From: Lingula anatina
Taxonomy: Eukaryota; Brachiopoda; Lingulata; Lingulida; Lingulidae
Length of the DNA stretch: 64,000 bases
Reading direction: 5' to 3'
Assembly: GCF_001039355.2 (NCBI RefSeq)
Contig: NW_019776057.1
Coordinates: forward strand, 555,626-619,625
Shown: positions 11,156-23,722 of the stretch, piece after piece
How positions within the stretch are numbered: the stretch's first letter is position 1
How the letters are laid out: each line of letters opens with the position of its first letter
The notes under the pieces: generated by a model
What the model was told of the DNA's origin: nothing
The model's database searches: none
The model's input: only the letters and a program-made list of their open reading frames with translations
Position numbers and translations under genes: made by a program

Positions 11156-14100
11156 TTACCAGCCAATCTGGTCATCATAGTATTTCTCTGGTTCTTCCAC
11201 GTTACTCATAGAAGAGCTGGTCCTCAGAGAAATCTGACTTGGGGACACTGCGCCACGCAACGCACTTGGGGTTACGGAAACGGTATTCAAGGAGACATCA
11301 CTACCAGACAGGAAGCTCCCTTTCGCTTTTCTGAAGAGAGAGATAGTTTTTCCTGTTTTTTGTCCATGTCCATCAACGTCGGTAACAGAAGATCGCCTCC
11401 TCAAATCCACAGAACCCGCTGCAGCAACGGCTTTGTGTTTAGGGTGCCTGAAAAGATGCAGCGTTCTACGCGGAGTTTCGCTTTCAACCACTGAATGATC
11501 TGAACACGCGCTCTGCGAAGACTCACTACGCGGCGTCACAGATCCTCCGTCATCGTCAATAAGGCCATGGTCTTCCGTCTCTTCCTCTTCTTCTTCTGCT
11601 ACTCGGCGTTTTCGCCATTTGCCTGCCATGAAAAAACAGAAGCAGCCTCCCCCGACTGCGAGCGCTACACCCGCGGCCGATCCTACCGTGATGACAGATA
11701 TACCCTCTGTAGTAAGAGTGCCATCGTCATTCATGAGACGAAGCTGCAGGTTCCCTTGGCCGAGAGATTGTGATGTAGTTGACGTTTCAAAGCTTCCACC
11801 GGTGGATGACAGTCCAGCGTTGGTTGTCGTGAGATGTTCAACTGTTGAGGTGGGTATTGCAACAGTCTCTGAAGTTGTTGTATGTATGGCAGCCATTGCA
11901 GGCGCATCGGTATTCGTCGGGGCTGCCCCAGTAGTCGTGATTTGTGTTTCGAAAGTCGTAGCAGATGCCTCTGTAATTATAGTTGCAGCTTCAGTAGTCG
12001 GAACTACTGCATCAGTAGTTGTACCTCGCCTCTTCATAGTCAAAGCATTCGCTTCAGTGGTTGTACTAGTATTTGGTGACTGCGTAGTTGTAGTGGCTGC
12101 CTCATGGGACTTAGTTGGCGACACAGTAGTTGGCGACTGCGTTGTGTTAGTTGCTGCCTCAGTAGGTTTACCAGTAGTTGACGACACAATAGTCGTATAC
12201 ATTGGTGACTGCGTATTTGCAGGGGCTGCCCCGGCATGCGTAGTTGGCGACACAGTAGTCGTAGTAGTTGGTGATGGCGTAGTTGTAGTTGAAGCTGCAG
12301 TAGGTGTAGTTGCCGACACAGTAAATGTAGTAGTTGGTGACTGCGTAGTTGTTGCAGCTGCCCCATTATGCATAGTTGGCGACACAGTAGTCGTAGTAGT
12401 TGGTGATGGCGTAGTTGTAGTTGCAACTTCAGTAGGTGTAGTTGGCGACAAANAGTTGGTGACTGCGTAGTTGTAGTTGCTGCCTCAGAATGCGTAGTTG
12501 GCGACACAGTAGCCGTAGTAGTTGGTGACTGAGTAGTTGTAGTATGCGTAGTTGGCGACACAGAAGCCGTAGGATTTGGTGACTGCGTAGTTGTAGTTGC
12601 TACTTCAGCAGGTGTTGTTGGTGACACAGTAGACGTAGTAGTTGGTGACTGCGTAGTTGTAGTTGCTGCTTCAGTATGCGTAGTTGGCGACACAGTAGTC
12701 GTAGTTGATGACTGCGTGGTTGTAGTGTCTGCCCCAGTATGCGTAGTTGGCGACACAGTAGTCGTAGTTGGTGACGGCGTAGTTGTAGTTGCTGCTTCAG
12801 TAGGTGTAGCTGGCGACACAGTAGTCGTAGTAGTTGCTGACTGCGTAGTTGTACTTGCTGCCTTAGCAGTCGTAGTGACTGTCTTGGTGGTGGTAATTAG
12901 CGCCTCAGTGGTCGTACTTTGCACCTTAGTATTCGTTGTTGGCGATTCCAAAGTCGTTATAGCGGCCTCAGCGGTTGTTGTAGGCGCCTCATCAGTTGTA
13001 GTAATGACTACAAAACAAATTAAATATTTGATAAAAATGGCAGAACTTATCTTTATTTTTCTTTGCAAAATGCATTTCACCCTTTAGAAAATAGCAGTAG
13101 AAGCCTCAAGGCATTCATAAGGTCAATCTATTAAATGTCTTTGTAGGGGTGTCCCTAATGCAGTTTATTATACAGCTCAGTTCTTTGTGATAAATATTAA
13201 TATTAGTTAGTTATTTCCATTTCTCCACTAACAAAACGTTTCATTGCATAAACAAGGCTCATACTTACTTGTACTCTTTTCATTTGCACAATCTTCGTCC
13301 TGCAGCCCGTCACTATCATCATCTACGAAAAAAATATTCTTAAGGGATGAATTATATTGTCAAATATATAACAAGATATCAATGAGTAAATGTATATATC
13401 AGGAGATTAGAAGGCATGTATCATCTATTCACCTTTTTTATTACAATATTTAATTTATTATAAAAATTCGCATTCAAAAGAATACCAAGAGCAACCAATT
13501 CTTAATACCATGTCACAACAACATTGTAGTTAAGCAGAAGTCTCCAGGACATAAAAAAATAAAATTGCCAGGTAAATTTCATACTCATTAACTCGATGAA
13601 TCATATAATAAGAAAAAGAAAGAAGAAGAAAAGACGGAGAAGAAGGAGAAAAGAGGCCTACCGATATTATTGTCACAAAGCTCCTCGTCAATTCTTCCAT
13701 CGCAGTCGTTGTCAAAACCATCTGCCCCTACCATTGTGGAGGGTACGCAGAACTGTGAGTAAGAAATGATAAAAAGCGTAAACTTTGAATGCTTAACAAA
13801 ATGCGACAGTTATACATTATGTTACATGAACAGCAATTACGTATTGCTGAACGTCAGAAGCGTTATTTCACCTTCGATGTTAGATGATTTTAGTATCAAA
13901 CTTTGAAAAATTACTTCAGCTTGTTTTGAGATGTCCAGTGCAGCCCCCTCCGACCATAAAACAAACAAACAAACAAACAAAAAACGGAATTCTTGATGTA
14001 TTTACCGTATTAATGGGTGCCATACGCATGCCTCCAGGATATCCATACGTTTCAAGGTTTGCTCTTCCAAACATAAAAACTCCAAACAAACTTATAGGTG

Positions 14101-16300
14101 AAACATGGTTTATGACGTGTGTTCCCTCGGCTACCAAGACCGTAGCACCTTGATAGTCGGTCCCCGGGATCGCGTGCCATATTGTGTCATTCCCCAACGG
14201 AACGCCATTCAAGCGGATGCCGCTGGCTTCTGAGCTTTTAGCTATCAACATCAGGTAGTTTTCGTAAGAGCCAAGGCTGTACTTTGGTGTTGTGAAAGCA
14301 TATTCCGAGGCGTACTGTTCCATTGGGGGTATCAGTATCATGGAAGGATCTGCTGGTTCATCATTTTTCACTTGGCTTTGGGCAATTTGAACCACTAGAA
14401 TTGGATGGTTGCTTTCAATGAGGGTGTATGTATTACTTGCGTTAAACCCGATGACATATTCGATGAAACTCCCAGCGTCCGGTAGTTTCAACAGTGCTGT
14501 CCCTTCGCCTGGAATTCCTGTTATTGAAATCGTAGTATTTGACGCACTGGCAACAAACCTGAACACGTCTCCTAGTTTGTAAATATCTCTACCAGGTATT
14601 GGAACAGTGGCAAACCTCTTGCCCCAACTTTCGACAGGCATCAGTTGTTCGACTAAGTGGTCTTGGCTACTTCCATCGCCGACATTGGTTTTCCGATTCC
14701 CGCTGAATACAGCTACGGGTTTGTCGGCGTCTATATATGATCCTGTGAGATCGAATTTATTAGAGGCCTGGATTTGGATGGTCTCAAATCTGTTTAATAC
14801 CACGTGCATGACATCCCCATTGGCATAATTCACTCCTTCATACGCCACATTCGTGGCGCTGCCTTCTGGATGTTGCTGGTGGCCCAGTGTCACAGTTATG
14901 TTTGTGTTGTCCTCTGTTGCAACGATTCCTGGGATAATGAAAAATGATTAACGATGGCATTTTCATTTATACAAGAGAGAGAGAGAGAGAGATGGAGCAA
15001 TCAAATCATTACGACCCTTGGATGAAAGCGGCTTAATTCTAACCTGCCTTCACCTTCAGAAAAAAAAAACGTTTTGAGCGCAACTTAAATATTCTGTTGA
15101 CTTTGATCTCTTGCAATGTTTCGAAACTATCAAAATTAGTCTTGTTGAAACATATCCTGACAATGACTCATCTTCTTTATAGTGATACGACGTAGCACGT
15201 TGGTATGAATTAAACGTTTAACCCACAGAACCGACGCCGGATTTTATTATTATTTGAGCGAATTTATCACTTCTCCAGTCGACAAATGTTTTTCAAATAC
15301 TTACCAAATTGGCAGCGGCGCTTGGCAGGCGAATATGTCACCGTATAGTATTGCTTCCCCAATACATCGGTTGGTAGTCCTACGAAACCGTCGCACGAAT
15401 ATTTCTGTTTGTTGACACCGTATACAGCCACCTCATCCGTCGCAGATATCCAGAGGCCTTTTGAAGATTTTTCGCAACCGAAATGTCGCAAGTTTTGCGG
15501 AAGAAATATCTGCCGCACCTGACCGCTGGTCACGTTGAGCTCCATGTGAACGCTGTCGTCATGGACCCATTTGGGAGTGCTCACGTTGAACTATGGGAGA
15601 AAATCGGTTATTTAAACTGTTGAAATAATTGTAAACCTTACCTATTAGATTATTGAATTACGGTAAATTGATGATGATGGATTATTGCCATAATCTATAT
15701 AAAAACCCTCAATACACCACGTGCTTTGACGACAAAATAAATGTTGACCGTGGTAGCTTGATTTTAAATACTTAAGGGACGGCCATTGCAAGGAAACAAA
15801 GCATACAAATACTGTGTTTGACAGTGAAACAATTTATTTTGATTGTTTATATGAAAATGCATTTATCTTTTACATGTGCTTTCAAGTTAATATCTGTAAC
15901 ATCGTTCGATCAGGATCGCGCAGAAACAGCTGCCTCATAAAAAAACGAAAATATATATGTAAGATAGAAAATTTAAAAAAACGTTAAAATAAATGTCGAT
16001 ACTCACGAATACCATATCGGAGGATGTGGTGGTAACGAACAGCTCCAGCATGTAATCTTGTCGAATGATTTTATTTTCGCCAAACATTACCAAAAATTCA
16101 GTGCCGAGATAGTCTGGTCCACCTGGTGGCCAAGGATAATAAAACTTGAAACAAAACTAAATTTGGCAAAGATTTGTACACTTTGTAGATTGTCAATGTT
16201 AAAATTGTTCTTTAGTCACTACAATTAAGTAATGCAACTTTACAATACCTTCAACTGACGGCACGACGAGAAACAGGATAAGGATGGTAGAAAAATGCAT
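11156..16300 (-). CDS. Membrane mucin with IgGFc-binding-type N-terminal domain
   Basis: Exons on the minus strand: 16300-16249, 16122-16007, 15590-15305, 14928-14006, 13752-13662, 13322-13269 and 13007-11156; phases agree. The start gives a signal peptide (MHFSTILILFLVVPSVEG). Exons 2-4 encode about 440 residues typical of the IgGFc-binding protein N-terminal domain: GTEFLVMFGENK, CDGFVGLPTDVLGKQYYTV, KPVAVFSGNRKTNV, DHLVEQLMPVESWGK. Exons 5 and 6 carry acidic loops (DNDCDGRIDEE, DDDSDGLQDEDC), probably calcium-binding. The last exon is Thr/Pro-rich with units like TTTTQSPTTTTTVSPTTHTEAA, likely O-glycosylated, then one membrane span (ISVITVGSAAGVALAVGGG), a KWRKRR stop-transfer, an acidic run and a roughly 150-residue cytoplasmic tail ending DDQIGW. 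A single N at 12453 breaks the frame inside the repeat, so the true length is unknown. The likely role is a cell-surface or mucus adhesion protein; the ligand is unknown. Confidence 0.85.
12090..12880 (-). repeat. Mucin tandem repeat (Thr/Pro/Ser-rich, ~20-24 codons per unit)
   Basis: About a dozen imperfect units, each built from TTTTQSP, then TTTTTVSPTT, then a variable HTEAA, HTGAD or PTEVA end. Unit length varies. The repetitive reading on the opposite strand (Val-rich) gives long but meaningless open frames. A single N at 12453 marks an unresolved join within the array. Confidence 0.8.
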
Positions 16301-16775
16301 TTTGCTGCATCTAGTAACTTGCCCTGTAATTAAAAAAAAAAAACAAAAAGGAATTCATAAACACACACACACGCACACACAGAGAAAGAGAGAGAGAGGA
16401 ATCAAAACTTAGGTTATAGGTCAAGCCTTATCAATAAACTGATTTCCATTAGCAAATTATGTGAACTCGGTATAATTAAAAAATTAATTTATCCCACCCA
16501 TTGGTCTTAACCTTGGATATATGTTTCGAAAACTTGTTTTACAATTTTTAGGCGAAACGGACCCGATTGCTTATTATTTCGAAGTAATATGCAGTACGAA
16601 ATAAGTTTAAAATATTTCATTGGTCATAAAAAGACCTTTTCACTTATGTTGAAGGAGAAACAATTGTCTCGCGAAATCTCCTTAATTTTATATTGATTTT
16701 AAAAATCGATAATCGTATAAAACAAGTTAATCGAAATGTATAATCCATAGACTTTCCTTTGATACAATCACTCAC

Positions 16776-16824
16776 CTCCCTCTGTCCGTCCCTTGTAAAT
16801 TTCTTTCATATATTGTGTTTTATA
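16776..16824 (-). promoter_or_regulatory. TATA box and first leader exon of the mucin gene
   Basis: On the minus strand TATAAAA lies at 16824-16818. About 25-45 bases downstream a short exon ends in a strong donor, GGGAG|GTGAGT, at 16776. The matching acceptor (AATTACAG|GGC) is at 16323, 23 bases before the start codon at 16300. Together these suggest a TATA promoter, a leader exon of under 20 bases and a 0.45-kb leader intron. This is inferred from signals only. Confidence 0.5.
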
Positions 16825-17267
16825 CGTGTACTGTATTTTTGATCAGTTTCTTACTACTTTTCAGTCACGTGTTACCAATACGACTGAACTGTAAACTTTG
16901 CGATATAATCATGGAGAGTGACCAGAGGCACTGTGTACCAAACTGTTCAACTCTCTTCCGAGAACAATTGAAAGTTTTGGTAGTTCAACCCGGTCAGATG
17001 TTGCACATATGATTGGGAATACTTCTTTACTTGTACAAATAAAATTGTAAGTAGTATAGGTACTATTAAATAGAATAAATTGCTGCACATCCGAGAGAAA
17101 ATATAACTAAGCAAAGGCAAATAAGAATTGGAAGTTGGTCCTGAATGATCAAATAAATTGAATTGGTCTGCATCTGAAGAAGACATGACCAATCAAACAA
17201 TTAAAATGCAAGAATTTATATAGAATAGCACAAATCGTTGCACTTACAAGAGAAAATGCTGCCGTAT

Positions 17268-17313
<46 letters not shown>

Positions 17314-19137
17314 CTAGAATGTTCAAATTATTATAGTATGTGGGCTTATTTGTTCATCTTCGATTATAACTGCAATTAAGTACTAAAAACTTATTTAGAT
17401 TTTGTTTTGGAGCATGGAAAAAATTATCTAATAATTTTGTTCATGTTCGGAGCAATCAACCATTTTTTTCTAAAAATTTGAGGACACCTGTACTTTTGAT
17501 CTCGAGTTTGTCAAACTTACGGAAAGCCGTAAGCATGGTGAAAATGTGAACAAAAAATGCATAAAAATCGAGTAGTGGCCATTTTGTTTATCAAGTACAC
17601 ATTCTTACTAATCCAAACTTTTATAAAGTGTGAGTACTTCCTGTTCGTCGATACTTCCATTTCTGACAAATATACAAATATTGACAAAACAGCTGAACAA
17701 TTTGCTCTCAGAATTACCAAATGATCCAACTGACGTCACGAATCTGTGAGACATCCGCAGGATTTTTAAAAGCACGCCCTGGGTCATGGCTTTTAGATGA
17801 GATATAGAGAAGCATATTTGGATTTTAAGATCTACCTGAGGCGAAACAATAAAATTCAGGTAAATGTCACCGTGACCGAAGTGGGGCCTTTGTCTGACCT
17901 CTGCGTCCCAAGGAGCGCACTATTTTACCCCGCGAGACATGTACTTTTAAGCACATTGACATATGTATGTAATGCTCTGTATGAACGAATGGAGCTAGGA
18001 GGCTGAGGTGGGGAATTCTTATTTTACTTTTTTTAAGGCAAAGGGGCGATGTATCAAAAGTAAACAAGTTTTTGATTAACGCCTTCAGATATTCTCTACA
18101 ATGGTATGAGTAATGAAAGTTTTGAAAATAACAACCTTTTGGATAATATTTGCATGTTTTAATGCTAAGAAAATTTATATTGCCACAAAGGGGTCTTACT
18201 GCTGCATTTTGTCCCCAGCTTTAATTTCTTTTTCACAATGCCTGGTAACGAAGGATTTGCAAATTACTTTCTACTGGTTTGAAAATGCAGTTTTGTCGTG
18301 TTTCGTGTGAAACTGATTTGAAGACTTTATTTATTGCTAAATATTGCAAAAGCAACTGAAAATATTGACATACGACAAAAGACGTCAGGGAGGTTTTTAT
18401 TTTTCAATTTTTAAAAGCCAGGCGACACCGCGAAAGCTATTAATTGCGTTATTTAAAAAGAACATTCTAGACATTTTTAGACGTTAGGCATCACATTCGC
18501 TTCCAGATCGATTGGAGAATGAAAGATGAGTGCTGCAAGCGACAGTAACGAAGGTTTATTTATTATTATTATCATTATTATTATTATTATTATTATTATT
18601 TGTGTGTGTTTATGTGTTTGTCAGAACTGATAAATCTAGTGATTACTTTTTCAGGCATTTAAGTTTTAAACTGATGTTAAAAGTTCCACTTGCATAAACA
18701 ATCCTTCCCTTTGCTTACTTTTAATAAAATAAAAAAAAAAGTTAAATGGACATGTATATATTGCCAATCAGTATTCATAACACAGATAACCCATGCGTAA
18801 ATTTTTCAAACTTCATTTATATCACAATTGAAGATTCTTACAAATTCAAAAGTGCGTATTGTGGTAGATGCGATGAGAGAAGTTCTACGTAGCTCATACG
18901 TGTACGTCCATTGCATTGTCATTTCTCCCTCTTCTTTTCTGCAGTATGCTGTCCGTTTTCGTCTCTTTTTCTAATGTGCGTGTGTTGTTGTTATCTTTTA
19001 GTTGTCCTGCATGTTGCTTATCACATTTTCAACGGATTATTTGGAGTTGCCTTAAGCAAGGAATTATAACAGATGTAATATACGTAAAGAGATTCTCAGT
19101 AGAGATTCGCTGTCTGATGTCTCTTAATACCGGTGTC
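16825..19137. other. Intergenic region between the mucin gene and TTL
   Basis: No supportable gene. It contains an (AT)n microsatellite at about 17269-17310 and a (TTA)n run at about 18557-18600. TTTATT at about 18555, AATAAA on the minus strand, could serve TTL polyadenylation about 580 bases after its stop. The scattered short open frames have no recognisable domains. Confidence 0.5.
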
Positions 19138-22100
19138 TCAACATGTTTCTTGTGTTAGGTTATAATTAATCTTTGTAAAAAGGTTCTCGGCAGTGATCTG
19201 TTGTTCTTGGCTCAAGGGAAAGACTGGGTCCACTGCAGTTTGGATTAAAGATTCTGCTAAACTAGGAAGAAGTTTTCTGAAAGACCAAGTAAATAAATAA
19301 TTATTTCCACAACTAAGTAAAAGTAAATGCTGCATTTGCACCACATACCAGGTATATATGTCACCTGACAGCTAGGTGACATATAAGCTAAATGATTTTC
19401 AGCCAATTGTGAAAACAAAATTAAAGACATAAGCTGACTCGCTAGTCCTTTTCATTTCTTTATGTAAATATCATCATTATTTAGTATGAACAACTGATGT
19501 GGTTACATATTGAAAAAAAAGATGTCTTTAAAAAAAAGAGGAGGGGGTAGCTGAATGCACAGTCTTAGGTAGAGGAAAGGCTGCATTACACGTATGTGAA
19601 CATTGAATGATGGCCAGCCAAATATTGGTTAGCAATAGCTCTTGTTTTAGCTGTTTGTTGAAGAAACTATACAGTGTGGTTGTATTAGTTTGCTATTGAC
19701 AATAAATATCCTACTTTGCACATGCTGGAGACCCATTGACTTCAATCAGCCAGACTTTGAAAGCTTCATCGATCATAAAGTCAAATCCAAATAACTGGAA
19801 ACTTTTATAGGCAAAACCAGCTGTAGACAAGTGTTCCTTGCATGCTTTGAAACACTCAAGGATGATGTTCTCAATCTGAGGTAGAATACTGGCTGACAAG
19901 GTCACAGAGTGCTGACTTTGGAGATATCTGAAAAATAGACAATAAGGCTATTAAACAAATAGAAAAGAAAGAAAAAAAACAGAAAAACAATTCACATTTG
20001 GTAACTTCCAGTGCAAATTGTTCATTACAAACAACATTATATCACCCAAATTAGAATAATTTTGAAGATTTATTTCCTTTTTGGTGGTTGGTTTGAATGG
20101 TATCTTAACAAAATGGTCAACATGTAGGAAAAACTATAACAGAGGTTCTTAGAGAGCATACCAATAAAATTACAACTAAATTCTTAATTTTTTCAAAGTG
20201 CCTTAAAAACCAAACTTACCTGTTAAACTCATCAAAAAACAATTCATTTCCTTCCTCATATTTGCCATAGTTTTGTGAGTGTTCCTGCAGGCAATGGTTG
20301 GTGAGATGGCTGGTCAGGTCTGTCAGGTCTGTGGCATTGTAGGGCTCTGAGGACGTGCGCAGTACACCTTCCTTGTACAAATAGATATCAAACTGGGTGT
20401 CAACCAGGACCCAAGATCTGAAATAGCAAACATTAATATAACAAAAGTGATAGCTCATTCTAAAACTGCAATTAAAAGATTTTAACAATTACAAGACATG
20501 AAAAATTGCAATCAATAGATGTTTTACAATTATGAAACATATACAGTAAAATATGTTGGCATACAGTTCCACTTTTATACAAGAGTCAGTTTCAATTAGA
20601 ACTGTTACAGATCCATGCAGATAATATTATTTGTTCACTTCAATCATGTCAGTTCTTTTATACCATTTTATTAAAGGTAGTTCTACTTGTGTTATGTGAG
20701 AGATTCAAATTACCTGATATCAAACTTCCTGTCTCCAGAAAGCAACAGAGGCTTTTCCAAGTACTTCTGAACTATATGAGCTTGTGATTTTGAATCTGTA
20801 AAGTGGAGAATTTCTTCCACATCACTTGATATCAACACACCTTGACCTGCAAAATGTCATTGTACTGATGTTGACATTGTTTGAATCAATCAAGTCCATT
20901 AAACTAATCTCTGAAATCAAACTTCAACAGATCAATACATAACAGTATAAACCCTTCAGTTCAGTGTGTTAGAAAAATATACTAGTCCTACTGCTATATT
21001 ACTACTACCACTGTTTCAGTTTCTCAATTTTCTTTTAGCTTAGCCTGGGTTCACATGCCTAGATTGATCCGTTAAAATCCATTTAAATGTCTGTCATGCC
21101 TACCATATCAGCTAGGGCAAAGATAATTACCCCCTAACAGCTTTACTAGGCATGACAGACGTTTAAGCCAGTTAAGTTGATGGCAATTTAGTTAGACTCC
21201 CCAGGGAGATAGATCAATCCAAATATCTGTGGGAATGGTCCCTTAATGTTTAAAAAATAAAAAGTCGGACAAATATTTCAACCTTTGTATATTTATATAT
21301 ATATATGATAGTTACCTTTAGCTCCAGCAGCTGATTTCACAATCCAAATGCAGCCTTTTCCTTCTGACCTTACTCTCTCAAAATATTGTTTAAATTCTTC
21401 TCTCTCATCTGTTTTGATGCTTCTTTTCTTTTGAGCTATAAATGATTTCAAGTCTGATTGTTCTTCTTGCTCTGGTGTAATATTAGGATATAATATAAAG
21501 GATGGTGGTAACCATTCAAAAGGCTCTTGACCCGTCTCCTTCCACTGTTTACAAAGTGTGCTGTATAAGAAAAATAATTACAGCAGTTAATGATGGTCCC
21601 CATGGTACCCCACATGGAACAAATGAGTAAATAATTTGCACCCATTACATACACCCAGAAAACAGGGATGAATAATACTGTAAATCATCAATATTCTCTC
21701 TTGCTATGTCTATTTGGGATGCTATACACTAAACAAAATAATTAATTCATATATAAAATATATTTCTAGCCACACATTTTCTGATACTCAATTTATGCAA
21801 TATAATGCATGTATATACATGTAGGTAAGTACATGGAATATAAAATGAAAAAATACTATAACAATATTGGTGGCTACTTGAAATAATCAATGAAAACCCC
21901 ACCTTTCTAGTAGCCTCTATTATATGACTATTCCTTTTTATAACATTTCCTACATAATCAAGAGCCACTTTGTTTTTTCCACAAGGAAATCTTGTATACA
22001 TGTAAGTGCAGCATTTCCACCCCTGCATGTGGCTGTGGAGAAATAAAGTGTCCTATGTCATACCTGACCATGGAAGTTTTCCTACACAGACATCCCGAGC

Positions 22101-23683
22101 CTCTATAATAATTCACAATCTGAACGAACCCAGGTTCATGGCCTGTAAAAAGAAGCAGAATTAAGTTGAATTTAACTGGGTTAAAATTAACTGGGTTAAA
22201 AAAAGTAAACACACTAATTGGGATCATGTTTGTAAATGACGACCTGATATTCAACAGTAATTCATTGTTTTTTGCAACGTGGTGAGATTCTGAAAGTGAG
22301 AGGATGAAATCTAATTGAAACTAAAAATCAAGCATAATAATCAAGCAAGATAAGCATTTTAATAAGATCATTGAACAGCAGTGATACTATAATTAACACA
22401 ATCATGTACCAGCTTAACTTGCATTTGCACCTTGCTGTATATAAAATGCAGCACAAGCACATGTATAACTATAGCAAAGCACATATACTGTACAGGGGTG
22501 TATGTACCAGTATGATGTACCGGTGTATGTGTACTAAATACCCAGTCTTCCATATGGCAATCCGTTTCTCTCCCCCAGCATAAGATTGAATTTTGGGCTT
22601 TCCCTTGCCACGCGTTTCCACACATTTCCCCTGGTTTCAAGTAGAATGCTTGAGACTGCACTGTACACACTGCTTCCGTCATCTCGGGATACGAAACTAT
22701 ACATGCCAAGTCTTCATTCAGGTAAATTCACTGATTCAGTCATTCGAATACAATTATCTAAAACTTTTAGGTGCACCTTAAGCCAAGTGCCCGTCGCTGA
22801 CTTTTGGTATGTCTACCAGCACATTGGGCCTGCATCAACTTTGAAATAGAATTTCGTTAGTTATCCAAGGGTGCATCGCACATGCACATTGCAAAATATT
22901 AAATCTTCAACTGCCTGCGCCCAAGTGCACCGTCGGACGCCAATACCATTACATGTACCAGTAGTACCCCAGGAGTAGATCTACAGCATAAAGCCGGCAA
23001 AGATAGGTCTATTTATACAAGTCATTTCAAGAATCATCGATTACTCGACGGTTGAACACCTGAGACAAAGTGCTGCATTACATTACAAAGTCCTTTGAGT
23101 CTATATCTGTGGTAATTTTCCACTTAACAAACAAGGGTCAGTGCTTCTTCTGATCAACGATGTTTACATTGGTTTCAATATGGCCGCTTCGCGCGAAGTC
23201 AAATATTCTGATTGGCGAACACAGAATGACGTAACTTATCTAGGCCTATAGACGTGTCAAGGAAGGGAGTCGCGCTAGAACCACAAGGTTTTCAAACAAC
23301 AAAAAGTAATCCAAATAACGCAAGAATAAAAGTTCAATTTTATGCTATTACCTTTATTACAATAAATTTATTACTTTACATTTATTTTGTCATTAATCCA
23401 TCAGGCGTTGGGGAAATGAAAAACTGCACTGTCTTATTTCTATTATGAAAACACCACTTAAAAAAATCAAATGTGTGGTCAGGCCTAAAATTATCATCAC
23501 CTAGAATTACCCATCTTCGAAAATTTTAGTGAACTGAAAATAAGAAAGAAGTTTTATACTGGGGGTGTATCCAAATTTGAAAAACAATACTTGACACCGT
23601 CCCAATGAGCACAGCTAGCGCAATGAACATGGCAACCTGCTCAAGGACTATCAAGACCAACATACGTAAATGAGTCAGCCTGT

Positions 23684-23722
<39 letters not shown>

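Noticed and set aside
11619-13087. Long plus-strand open frames (283 and 123 codons, Val-rich)
   Set aside because: They are antisense to the mucin repeat; the low-complexity ACT/CAG-type codons of the sense strand remove stops from the other strand. No start or splice evidence.
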